DNA of 15,363 nt from an uncultured Clostridia bacterium (GTDB lineage: Bacteria > Bacillota > Clostridia > Oscillospirales > Oscillospiraceae), in assembly GCA_932222125.1 (NCBI GenBank), contig CAKNZJ010000216.1:1-15363 (forward strand), in the 5' to 3' direction. Of this stretch, positions 1 to 7,600 are shown one piece after another. The position numbers and the translations under genes are program-made. The notes beneath the pieces were generated by a model. It searched no databases and had not been told where the DNA came from. It saw nothing but the letters and a program-made list of their open reading frames with translations. Position 1 is the stretch's first letter, and each line of letters opens with the position of its first letter.

Positions 1-210
1 GTGACAAAAGAAGTTGTTGAGCGGATGATGGATGAGTTGTCAAAAGGCCAAGAAGCACCATTGACTTCCATCACGCCAGATCAGGTCACCGATGCCATTT
101 TACATACGGTGGGCGATGAAATTGATCGGGAGAAGCTGGCAGAGCTCCGGCGTGGGCTGGTTTCGCTCTTTGAAAATCTGCCCAAGGCAAATGATACAAG
201 CGGCCAGTAA
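1..210 (+). CDS. C-terminal part of an unrecognised protein (probably partial)
   Basis: The frame is open from the first base and ends in TAA at 208-210, giving 69 residues. The first codon is GTG, but no upstream sequence is visible to show a ribosome site, so the true start probably lies outside the window. The visible part is acidic and mostly helical in composition (LTSITPDQVTDAIL, then DEIDREKLAELRRGLVSLFE), with no signal peptide, membrane segment or catalytic motif. I do not recognise a family. It runs into the gene-free structured region that starts right after its stop. Confidence 0.5.
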   Translation: MTKEVVERMMDELSKGQEAPLTSITPDQVTDAILHTVGDEIDREKLAELRRGLVSLFENLPKANDTSGQ

Positions 211-282
211 GTGGCTTTACTTCGCGCCCAGACGGGTGGCTCGCAGGCCCGATTATCGGCCCGCTGGCGATGTCGCTGCGGC

Positions 283-306
283 GGGACGGGGGACGAGGGA
301 CGGGGG
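283..306 (+). other. G-quadruplex-type G-run cluster
   Basis: Four G runs occur in a row: GGG at 283-285, GGGGG at 288-292, GGG at 297-299 and GGGGG at 302-306, with loops of 2, 4 and 2 bases. This fits the standard G3+N1-7 four-tract rule. It lies six bases before the three-way-junction element. Folding is inferred from the motif only. Confidence 0.45.
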
Positions 307-311
307 CTGTA

Positions 312-450
312 TATACCTTTTGTCCCTCCCAAAATCAGGCAGTGGGATGATTGCTGCCGCTCCATCCCACTGCCTGATTTCCTGGTGCGGGAAAGTGACT
401 GCGCCAGACCGCGCCGCCCCTTTCCCGCGCCAGCCGGGACAAAAGGTATA
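312..450. repeat. Nested inverted repeat forming a compact three-way junction
   Basis: The outer arms 312-326 (TATACCTTTTGTCCC) and 436-450 are perfect 15-base reverse complements. Between them are two more stem-loops. Arm 1 pairs 332-349 with 363-380, 18 perfect pairs with a 13-base loop. Arm 2 pairs 382-395 with 420-433, 14 pairs including one G-T, with a 24-base loop. The single-stranded linkers at the junction are only 5, 1 and 2 bases. The whole 139-base unit could fold as RNA from either strand or extrude as DNA. It could also be a MITE-like element with 15-base terminal inverted repeats; no target duplication is evident. Confidence 0.8.
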
Positions 451-451
451 A

Positions 452-480
452 CACACTAGACTTTCTCCGAAAGTCGTGTG
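452..480. repeat. Stem-loop
   Basis: GACTTTC at 459-465 pairs with GAAAGTC at 469-475 across a 3-base loop, and CACAC at 452-456 pairs with GTGTG at 476-480, leaving a two-base bulge (457-458). It starts two bases after the three-way-junction element ends and ends directly where the next stem-loop starts. Confidence 0.65.
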
Positions 481-506
481 CCAAGAGGGGAGGTCTCCCC
501 CCTTGG
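481..506. repeat. Stem-loop
   Basis: CCAAG at 481-485 pairs with CTTGG at 502-506, and after one A-C mismatch GGGGA at 487-491 pairs with TCCCC at 496-500; the loop has four bases. It is contiguous with the previous stem-loop. Confidence 0.6.
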
Positions 507-516
507 ATTCCCCCTC

Positions 517-580
517 CATTTTCGGGGCGTTGGGTACCCATGCTGCCAGATCGCAGCCTGGATACCCCGCCCCGAAAATG
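517..580. repeat. Long three-tier stem-loop
   Basis: CATTTTCGGGGCG at 517-529 is the exact reverse complement of 568-580 (13 pairs). Further in, GGGTA at 532-536 pairs with TACCC at 563-567 and GCTGC at 542-546 with GCAGC at 553-557, so it forms one long irregular hairpin capped by a 6-base loop. Confidence 0.7.
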
Positions 581-582
581 CT

Positions 583-624
583 AACAACTCCACGGTTCTG
601 CATCCGCAGAGCCGTGGAGTTGTT
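583..624 (-). terminator. 18-pair hairpin at the 3' end of the minus-strand regulator gene
   Basis: 583-600 pairs with 607-624 over 18 continuous pairs, one of them T-G, around a six-base loop. It overlaps the TAA stop (623-625) of the minus-strand regulator, so it could end that transcript. On the minus strand it is followed by AGCATTTTC, so the U-tract is weak and displaced; a plain structural role within the stem-loop cluster is equally possible. Confidence 0.5.
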
Positions 625-823
625 ACTGCTCGTCTGGAATATATTCAGCAATATCTTCCAGACGGCAATCAAGGACCGTACACAATTTGTTCAGTGTCTT
701 GGTTTCCATGTTGTCGTTTGCCCGCAAGCGCCGGATGGTCTTGCTGTCGACACCGCACTTTTCCCTTAATTGGTGTGTGGAAAAGCCGTTTTCCTTCATC
801 ATATCCCACAGTTTATCGGAAAT
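623..823 (-). CDS. Small Cro/C1-type HTH regulator (YozG-like), start codon uncertain
   Basis: Read on the minus strand, the frame ends in TAA at 623-625 and gives a compact Cro/C1 helix-turn-helix protein: KLWDMMKENGFSTHQLREK, then CGVDSKTIRRLRAND, then METKTLNKLCTVLDCRLEDI, ending EYIPDEQ. This is the layout of the roughly 70-residue COG3655/YozG-like regulators common beside clostridial mobile-element genes. Relatives usually start with a Met a few residues before KLWD; here that part reads LFLISDKLW with no ATG, GTG or TTG in frame and no ribosome site. The first in-frame ATG ends at 802 and would drop the start of helix 1. An ATT start at 821-823 is possible, but start loss fits better. 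It is divergent from the ftsH relic, whose promoter begins 12 bases away. Confidence 0.65.
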   Translation of the reverse strand: MSDKLWDMMKENGFSTHQLREKCGVDSKTIRRLRANDNMETKTLNKLCTVLDCRLEDIAEYIPDEQ

Positions 824-834
824 AAGAAATAGTT

Positions 835-862
835 TTGACTTTGCAATTTGTTTTTGTAAAAT
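835..862 (+). promoter_or_regulatory. Sigma-A-type promoter for the ftsH relic
   Basis: TTGACT (835-840), a 16-base spacer and TAAAAT (857-862) lie upstream of an AAAGGAG ribosome site (about 886-892) and the ATG at 902. Confidence 0.5.
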
Positions 863-901
863 AATGCTTATATGAGACGGCCCGGAAAGGAGAAATTAGA
901 A

Positions 902-1604
902 ATGTAAAAAATCGAAAAGCCCCAAAAGCCTTTGATCCTCTACTGCTTTATCGTCTTAGTGGTCATGATCCTGCTGAATACCCTGCTGTTTCCCCGCCTG
1001 ATGCGCCAAGAGATCACGCAGGTGGACTACGGCACCTTCCTCACCATGCTGAAGGTAGCCGTGGCCCAGGTGGAGCAGGACGTCATCTACTTCGTTGACA
1101 CCTCCGAGGAGCCTGGCCTGTACGCCAGATCACCTTCCATGACCCCAGCCTGGTGGATCGCCTGTGGGAGAGCGGCTGCGTGTTCGACAAGGTGAGGCCA
1201 AAGGAGATGAACCCCATCCTCAGCTTCTTCCCGACCTTCAGGGCCGCGAGGCCATCCTAAAGGTTCACGCCGCCAAGGTGAAGCTGGCGGAGAATGTGGA
1301 CTTTAACACCATCGCCTGTGCCGCCTCCGGGGCCTCCGGTGCGAAGTTGGCCAACATGGTCAACGAGGCCGCCCTGCGGGCCGTACGCCAGGGACGGAGG
1401 CTCGCCACCCGGGAGGACCTCCAAGAGAGCATCGAGGTGGTCATTGCCGGGTATCAGAAGAAGAACAAAATCCTCTCCGACCACGAGCGGATGATTGTCT
1501 CTTACCACGAAATCGGCCGCGCCTTGGTGGCGGCGCTCCAGACCCACTCCGCCCCGGTGGCGAAGATCACCATCATCCCCCGCTCCCTTTTCAGTCACCT
1601 TTGA
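902..1604 (+). pseudogene. ftsH: Decayed ftsH-type membrane zinc metalloprotease
   Basis: FtsH is a membrane-anchored AAA protease of roughly 600 residues; this remnant holds pieces of both ends. A good ribosome site precedes ATG at 902, but codon 2 is TAA. After it the frame gives a membrane helix (LILYCFIVLVVMILLNTLLF) and the ITQVDYGTFL region. Near 1126 the frame shifts to TFHDPSLVDRLWESGC and RPKEMNPILSF. Around 1228-1235 it jumps to PDLQGREAILKVH, which belongs to the end of the AAA module, so Walker A, Walker B and most of the ATPase core are gone. The tail keeps NMVNEAALRAVR and reaches the protease site, where HEAGH reads HEIGR and the second zinc histidine is lost. The frame stops at 1604, before the rest of the peptidase domain. 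Identity is firm; activity is not expected. Confidence 0.88.
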
Positions 1605-1652
1605 GCGTAAGGTTGTCCGCACGGGCCGCAAACCAACCCCCCAAAGAAAGCA

Positions 1653-2009
1653 TCACTTTTTCTGCCTTTCCTTCAACCGCTGTAACTCTATATACTCCAC
1701 AACAGCTTCTCTTCCATGTTCGCTTAAAGAAAGTATATCCTGCACCAGCTTCTCACAAGTACAATCACGAGTGACATATACCATCTCCAAAGGCTTCTTT
1801 TCATCATAGGAACACCGCCCGATTAGATAATCAGCAGACACACTATAGTATTTTGCCAGCGTGATAAAATGCCGCAGCGGAAATTCATATTCTCCCGTCT
1901 CATACTTGGAATAATGCTGCTGAGAAATTCCCAAAACGGCTGCTATATCACTTTGAGAGTAATCGTGATCTTCCCGCAGTTCCCGAAACAATTCCATCAC
2001 GCTTTTCAA
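1653..2009 (-). CDS. XRE-family repressor, divergent from the MMPL operon
   Basis: This 118-residue regulator has an N-terminal Cro/C1 helix-turn-helix (YSQSDIAAVLGISQQHYSKY, then ETGEYEFPLRHFITLAKYY and VSADYLIG) followed by a short helical tail containing a CTCEK motif and ending LQRLKERQKK. I chose the TTG at 2009 because AGGTGG (2018-2023 on the plus strand, read in reverse) sits eight bases upstream. An ATG at 2042 would extend the protein by 11 residues but has no ribosome site and lies inside the 2041-2060 palindrome. The gene points away from the MMPL operon and shares its control region, so it probably regulates that operon and itself. The ligand or signal is unknown. Confidence 0.85.
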   Translation of the reverse strand: MKSVMELFRELREDHDYSQSDIAAVLGISQQHYSKYETGEYEFPLRHFITLAKYYSVSADYLIGRCSYDEKKPLEMVYVTRDCTCEKLVQDILSLSEHGREAVVEYIELQRLKERQKK

Positions 2010-2040
2010 TGTCAGTCCCACCTTTTTCAAGGAACGTATC

Positions 2041-2060
2041 ATACATATATTTCTATGTAT
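2041..2060. promoter_or_regulatory. Palindrome, candidate operator 1
   Basis: ATACATA (2041-2047) and TATGTAT (2054-2060) are perfect inverted repeats with a six-base spacer. The site touches the -35 box of the MMPL promoter and lies just upstream of the XRE start, so a bound repressor could cover both directions. Binding is inferred. Confidence 0.55.
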
Positions 2061-2088
2061 TGATTTTACTTATTCAATCATGTATAAT
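2060..2088 (+). promoter_or_regulatory. Sigma-A-type promoter of the MMPL-GLUG operon
   Basis: TTGATT (2060-2065), a 17-base spacer and a consensus TATAAT (2083-2088). Its -35 box abuts the first palindrome and its -10 box lies inside the second, an arrangement typical of repression by a neighbouring regulator. The expected transcript has a leader of about 115 bases before the MMPL start. Confidence 0.7.
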
Positions 2089-2092
2089 ACAT
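2080..2092. promoter_or_regulatory. Palindrome over the -10 box, candidate operator 2
   Basis: ATGTAT-A-ATACAT is a perfect 13-base palindrome that includes the TATAAT. Its half-site (ATGTAT/ATACAT) recurs in the palindrome at 2041-2060, as expected for two copies of one repressor's site. Confidence 0.6.
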
Positions 2093-2116
2093 ATAATTCA
2101 ATGTAAAAAGGGGACG

Positions 2117-2146
2117 ATGGAAGTGACAACATTATCTTTCTGTTGA
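2117..2146 (+). other. Possible 9-residue leader ORF
   Basis: AAAAGGGGACG leads into ATG at 2117 and a frame encoding MEVTTLSFC before TGA. It lies in the leader of the MMPL operon, about 65 bases before the MMPL start. It could be a leader peptide, a remnant of an older gene start, or chance; no attenuator stem is obvious after it. Confidence 0.25.
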
Positions 2147-2212
2147 CCACTTGCATTTCCAAGAAAAACAAAGTATCATTGTCTATCATAGAGTTTGAAA
2201 GGAGCGTTCAGG

Positions 2213-4696
2213 TTGAGCAGGCACACAGTAGAAGTTTCGGAAAAGCAAAGCCCGATGGAACGGATTGCGGCTTTTATTGTGGACAAACGCAAAGCCTTTT
2301 ACCTGTTGTACATCGGAGCAGCTATTTTCTGCGTCTTTTCCAGCGGCTGGGTGGCGGTGAACGACGATCTGACCAGCTACTTGTCTGACACCACCGAGAC
2401 CCGGCAAGGGTTGACCGTGATGGAGGCGGAGTTTGTCACCTTTGGCACCAGCCGCATTATGGTGGACAATATCTCCTACCGTCAGGCGGAGAGCTTGGCG
2501 GAGCAGATAGAGATGATGGAAGGTGTAAAATCGGTGGAGTTCAACGGTTCCAGGGACCACTACACCAACGGCTCCGCCCTGTTTTCCATCACCTACGACG
2601 GGACCGCCACTGACCCGGTGAGTCTGGAGGGATTGGATGGTGTCAAAGCCCTTCTGGACGGGTATGACGTCTATATCACCGGCGACACCGGCGACTCCGC
2701 CTCTGAAAGTCTGAACGCCGAGATGCAGGTGGTCATGGTGATTGCCGTGGTCATCATCCTGGTGGTGCTGCTGTTCACCTCCCACACCTATATGGAGATC
2801 CCGGTGCTACTTATGACCTTTGGCATGGCGGCACTGATGAACAAGGGCACCAACTTTATCTTTGGCGAAATATCCTTTGTCTCCAACTCGGTGGCGGTGG
2901 TCCTCCAGCTGGCCCTGGCCATTGACTACGCCATCATCCTCTGCCACCGGTACACCGAGGAGCGGGAGCAGCTGGAGGCCCGGGAGGCGGTGGTGGCCGC
3001 CCTGAGCAAGGCCATTCCGGAGATTGCCGGCTCCTCCATGACCACCCTGTCCGGCCTGGGGGCCATGTGCTTCATGCAGTTCGGGATTGGTCAGGATTTG
3101 GGCCTGGTGCTGATGAAGTCCATTGTGCTCAGCCTGCTGGCCGTGTTTACCCTGATGCCCGGGCTGCTGCTCAGCTTCAGCAGTTTGATCGACCGCACCC
3201 ACCACCGGAATTTTGTGCCCAAAATCACCGCCTGGGGCCGGCTGGCGGTGAAAACCCGTTTTGTCATGCCGCCCCTGTTTGTGGTGCTTCTGATTGGCGG
3301 TTTTGTGTTCGCCAACCGCTGCCCCTACGCCTACGGGCAGACCGAGCTGACCACCTTCCGCCAGAGCGACGCCCAGATTGCCCAGCAGCGGGTGAACGAA
3401 ACCTTTGGCCGGGTGAACACCCTGGCGGTTATCGTGCCCAAGGGGGACTATGAGCAGGAGGGCCGGCTGCTCCGGGAACTGGATCGTATGCCCGAGACGG
3501 ACACGGTGCTGGGCCTGGCCAATGTGGATGCCATGGACGGCTATGTCCTCACAGACCGGCTGACACCCCGGCAGTTTGCCGAGCTGACCGATCTGGATAT
3601 TGAGGTGGCCCGGCTGCTCTACTCCGCCTACGCCGTGGACCAGGAGGACTACGGACAGGTAGTTTCCGGCCTGGACAGCTACGGCGTACCCTTGATTGAT
3701 ATGTTCCTGTATGTCTATGACATGATGGACGAGGGCTACATCTCTCTGGACGCGGACATGACTGAGACCATTGAGGACCTCCACGTCCAGCTGACCGACG
3801 CCCAGCTGCAATTGAAGGGGGAGAACTACAGCCGTCTGGTCTTACAGCTCAACCTGCCCGAGGAGGGGGAGGAGACCTTCACTTTTCTGGACACTCTGCA
3901 TGAAATTGTGGGCCGTTACTACCCGGAAAATTCCCTCCTGGTGGGCAACTCCACCAGCGATTTTGACCTGTCCGCCTCCTTCGGCAACGACAACATGCTC
4001 ATCAGCATTTTGACCATCGTATTCGTCATTCTGGTGCTGGTGTTTACCTTCAAATCCGCCGGGCTTCCGGTGCTGTTGATCCTGGTCATCCAGGGCAGTG
4101 TCTGGATCAACTTCTCCTTCCCTTACTTACAGAAGGAACCCCTGTTCTTCCTCAGCTATCTGGTGGTCAGCTCCATCCAGATGGGCGCAAATATTGACTA
4201 CGCCATTGTCATCGCCAACCGCTATGTGGAGCTGAAACAGACCATGTCCCTCAAGGATGCGGTTATCGAGTCGCTGAATGAGGCTTTCCCCACCATTATT
4301 ACCTCAGGCACTATTTTGGCCTCCGCCGGCGTGGCCATCGGCCTGCTGTCCACCACAGCCTCCATCGCCTCCATCGGCGTGTGTCTGGGCCGGGGCACGT
4401 TAATCTCCATCTTCCTGGTGATGGGTATCCTTCCCCAGATTCTGCTGCTGGGCGACACCATCATTGAAAAGACTGCCTTTACCCTGAAGACCCGGCATCC
4501 CGTCCAGACCCACACCGGCAGTCTGCTGGTGGACGGCCACGTCCGGGGATACATCTCCGGCATGGTGGACGCCGATTTCAGCGGCATCCTCCATGGCAGC
4601 ATCAATGCGGCGGTGGCAACGGGGGCTGTCCGGCCGGAGGAGCCGCCCCAACCAGCGGCAATCCCTGCGGGAAAGGGGGCGGATTCTCATGCGTAA
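2213..4696 (+). CDS. MMPL/RND-superfamily transporter
   Basis: The 827-residue protein has the two-fold repeat of MMPL/HAE3-type RND transporters. A first membrane helix (about residues 27-49) is followed by an outer domain to about 170, a helix cluster to about 371, a second outer domain (about 372-590) and a second cluster to about 750. The TM4/TM10 motifs are seen twice, as AIDYAIILCHRY near residue 237 and NIDYAIVIANRY near 660; the Asp probably carries protons. I chose the TTG at 2213 because AAAGGAG lies eight bases upstream; ATG 2252 would still keep TM1. The tail is Pro/Ala-rich. The 3' end overlaps the next gene by eight bases, so the two are translationally coupled. The family exports lipids or hydrophobic compounds by proton exchange; the substrate here cannot be read from sequence. 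Confidence 0.93.
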   Translation: MSRHTVEVSEKQSPMERIAAFIVDKRKAFYLLYIGAAIFCVFSSGWVAVNDDLTSYLSDTTETRQGLTVMEAEFVTFGTSRIMVDNISYRQAESLAEQIEMMEGVKSVEFNGSRDHYTNGSALFSITYDGTATDPVSLEGLDGVKALLDGYDVYITGDTGDSASESLNAEMQVVMVIAVVIILVVLLFTSHTYMEIPVLLMTFGMAALMNKGTNFIFGEISFVSNSVAVVLQLALAIDYAIILCHRYTEEREQLEAREAVVAALSKAIPEIAGSSMTTLSGLGAMCFMQFGIGQDLGLVLMKSIVLSLLAVFTLMPGLLLSFSSLIDRTHHRNFVPKITAWGRLAVKTRFVMPPLFVVLLIGGFVFANRCPYAYGQTELTTFRQSDAQIAQQRVNETFGRVNTLAVIVPKGDYEQEGRLLRELDRMPETDTVLGLANVDAMDGYVLTDRLTPRQFAELTDLDIEVARLLYSAYAVDQEDYGQVVSGLDSYGVPLIDMFLYVYDMMDEGYISLDADMTETIEDLHVQLTDAQLQLKGENYSRLVLQLNLPEEGEETFTFLDTLHEIVGRYYPENSLLVGNSTSDFDLSASFGNDNMLISILTIVFVILVLVFTFKSAGLPVLLILVIQGSVWINFSFPYLQKEPLFFLSYLVVSSIQMGANIDYAIVIANRYVELKQTMSLKDAVIESLNEAFPTIITSGTILASAGVAIGLLSTTASIASIGVCLGRGTLISIFLVMGILPQILLLGDTIIEKTAFTLKTRHPVQTHTGSLLVDGHVRGYISGMVDADFSGILHGSINAAVATGAVRPEEPPQPAAIPAGKGADSHA

Positions 4697-7600
4697 ACGT
4701 GTCGACCGGCTGTTCCCCATCCTTCTGGCGGTCTGGATTCTGACCTCGCTGGTCCTGCCCGCCTGGGCCACGGAGGAAAGCACTGTCACCATCTCCAACG
4801 TAGCGGACCTCCAGCGTTTCGGGAAAAACTGCGCTCTGGACACCTGGTCCCAGGGCAAGACTGTTACCCTCACCGCCGACCTGGACCTGAGCGGGGTGGA
4901 TTTCACCCCCATTCCCACCTTCGGCGGCACCTTTTTAGGCCAGGGACACACCATCTCCGGGCTGTGTCTCACCTCCGCCGGTTCCACCCAGGGGTTGTTC
5001 CGCTATATCCAGCCCGGCGGGCTGGTACGGGACTTGACCGTCAAGGGTACGGTGGCCCCCGGGGGTACCCGCTCCACCGTGGGAGGCATCGTGGGCAACA
5101 ACGCAGGAACCCTGCAAAGCTGTGCCTTTCACGGCGTGGTTCAGGGGGATGCCACCGTGGGCGGCATCGCCGGATACAACAGCATCACCGGTGAGATTAC
5201 CGGTTGTTCCGTCTCCGGTTCTGTCAGCGGCAAGAATATCACCGGCGGCATTGCGGGCCGGAATTTGGGGTTGCTGCTCAAATGTGAAAGCAGCGCCGGA
5301 GTGAATCTGACCCGGAAGGAAACCAATGTGGACCTGATGGACGCGGATACGGCTGCCATCCTGGAGGAGCGGGCCGCGGCGGACGATGAAACCTACCACC
5401 TGCTGGACGACTGCTTTGATACCGGTGGCATCGTGGGCTATTCCAGCGGCGTGGTGCAGAGCTGCGTCAATCGCGGCACGGTGGGCTACCCCCATGTGGG
5501 GTACAACACCGGCGGCATCGCCGGGCGGCAGGACGGCTATCTGTCCGGCTGTACCAACAGCGGCACCGTCTACGGACGGAAGGACGTGGGCGGCATTGTG
5601 GGCCAGGCGGAGCCCTATGTGCTTGTGGACCCTGGCCGGGACACGCTGGAGCAGCTGCGCCAGGAGCTGAACACCCTGGAAAACCTGATTAACCGCGCGC
5701 TGGACGACGCGGAGCGCACCGGAGACAGCGTCTCCGCCCAGCTCAGCGCCATGGGAGACTACGCCGGCAGCGCCAAGGACAGCACCAAGGAGCTGCTGGA
5801 CCGGGTTTCCGATTTTACCGACGAGAACATCGGCACCATCAACACCCTGACCGCCGACATCACCGGCGCGCTGGACAAAATTTCTCCCGCCCTGGACGAT
5901 CTGTCCGACGTGGGCGGGCGGCTGGAGCGCCTGTCCCGCCAGCTGGGGGACGCTTTGGATTCTCTGGGCGGCGCGGTGGACACCGGCGATCGGGCCGCGC
6001 GGGACCTGCGTCTCGCGGTGGAGAAGCTGCGGCAGTCCGCCTCCGGGCTGACCACGGCGGTAAGCCGGCTGGAACGCGCGCTGGACGCCTTTCAAGGCTT
6101 TCTGGATTTGGGAAGCGGCTCCATCTCCGTCAGCTCTCTTCTGGCGGCGCGGGAGGAGCTGCGTCAGGCATTCCGCGCCCTGCGGGGAGTGGGGGATGAT
6201 CTGGATGATGCCCTGTCTCAGCTCCAGCAGGCCCTGAGCCGCTCCGGCGCTCTGTCCAGCCAGCTGGGAGACGCCCTGGATACACTGGAGGAGGCCTCTG
6301 ACACCTCCGCCGTCATCGGGCGGCTGCTGCGCCGGGCGCTGGATACCATTGGCGATGCGGTGGATACGCTCACCGAGGACGGTCCTGCGGAGTTCACCCC
6401 CCTGGGGGAGGACTTCCGGCAGGCCGGCGACAGCCTTTATGATGCCATGAGCGGCCTGCTGGAGGAGATGGACGGGCTGAACAGCGCCCTTCAGACCGGG
6501 AACGGCACCCTGACCGCCGACCTGCGGGCCATCAACCGGCAGTTTAACGCGGTATTCACCCTTCTGCTGGACGCAATGGATGACGCCAGGGACACCGCTG
6601 AAGGCGGCCTGGAGGGCATCATTCAGGACACCTCCGATGAGGACATCTCCGCCACCCGGGAGGGCAAGGTGGCGGACTGCTCCAACCTGGGAACCGTGGA
6701 GGGAGACCGCAACGTGGGCGGCATTGCCGGTGCCGTGGCCATTGAATTCGACCTGGACCCGGAGGACGACACGACCGGCCGGTTCTCCTTTGGCAGCAGC
6801 TACGAGACCAAGGCGGTGCTGATGAACTGCGTCAATCGTGGGGCCGTCACCGGCAAGAAGGACTGCGTGGGCGGTCTGGCGGGGCGCATGGACCTGGGTA
6901 CTGCCTTGGAGTGCCAGAATTACGGCCCGGTAGCCAGCACCGGCGGGAACTATGTGGGGGGTGTGGCCGGCTATGCGGACGCCTCCATCCGCAGCTGCCA
7001 TGTCAAGAGCACCCTGTCCGGAGAGAATTACGTCGGCGGCATTGCCGGCTGGGCCAGCCGTCTGCGGGACTGCCGTGCCATCGTCACAATCGAGGAAGGC
7101 ACGGAGTATCTGGGAGCCATTGCCGGCGGCATAGAGACGGATGGGGCGCTGTCCGGCAATCTCTTTGTAGACACCGGCACCGCCGGGGTGGACGGCGTCA
7201 GCTACGCGGGGCGGGCCGAGCCCATCCCCTTTAACGCGCTGAGCCAGCTGCCCGATATTCCGCCAGAGTTCACCGCCTTTACGCTGACTCTGGTGGCGGA
7301 GGAAAAAACGGTGGCGCAGATTCCCTTCCTCTACGGGGAGGACCTGTCCAGGCTCGACCTGCCCCCTGTGCCAGAGCTGGAGGGCAATTACGGCGTCTGG
7401 CCGGAGTTTGATGTCTCCGGCCTGCGCTCCGACCTGACCGTGAACGCGGTCTATACCCCTTGGGTTACTGTGGTGGCCAGCCGGGAGCTGTCCGGAAAGC
7501 TGGCCCTGGCCCTGGCGGAGGGACAGTTTACCGGGGACGCCGTTCTCCATGTGACAGACAGCGTCCAGGTTCCGCCCCAGGAGGCGGGGGAGCAGGCCGT

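Larger units (their letters stand above)
211..622. other. Gene-free region packed with stem-loops
   Basis: No reading frame here looks like a real gene; the open frames cross palindromes and have low-complexity or arginine/proline-rich translations. Instead there is a G-run cluster (283-306), a nested inverted repeat forming a three-way junction (312-450), and stem-loops at 452-480, 481-506, 517-580 and 583-624 with gaps of at most about ten bases. Separate entries give the pairings. The region could be a structured RNA, a cruciform-forming DNA element, or several small inverted-repeat elements lying end to end. Confidence 0.7.

Noticed and set aside
312..624. A CRISPR array
   Set aside because: The repeated units are inverted repeats of different sequence, not identical direct repeats with spacers.
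253..672. A 139-codon minus-strand frame through the stem-loop cluster
   Set aside because: It crosses all the palindromes, its translation mirrors the inverted repeats, and it overlaps the HTH gene in another frame that has a real domain.
2807..3811. A 334-codon minus-strand frame antisense to the MMPL gene
   Set aside because: Gln/His/Gly-rich shadow translation; the plus-strand frame has clear family motifs throughout.
4935..7550. An 871-codon open frame on the minus strand, antisense to the GLUG gene
   Set aside because: It is the shadow of a GC-rich gene: low-complexity Gly/Gln/Val/His-rich translation, no ribosome site, no recognisable domain. The plus-strand frame has a signal peptide, repeats and a membrane anchor.
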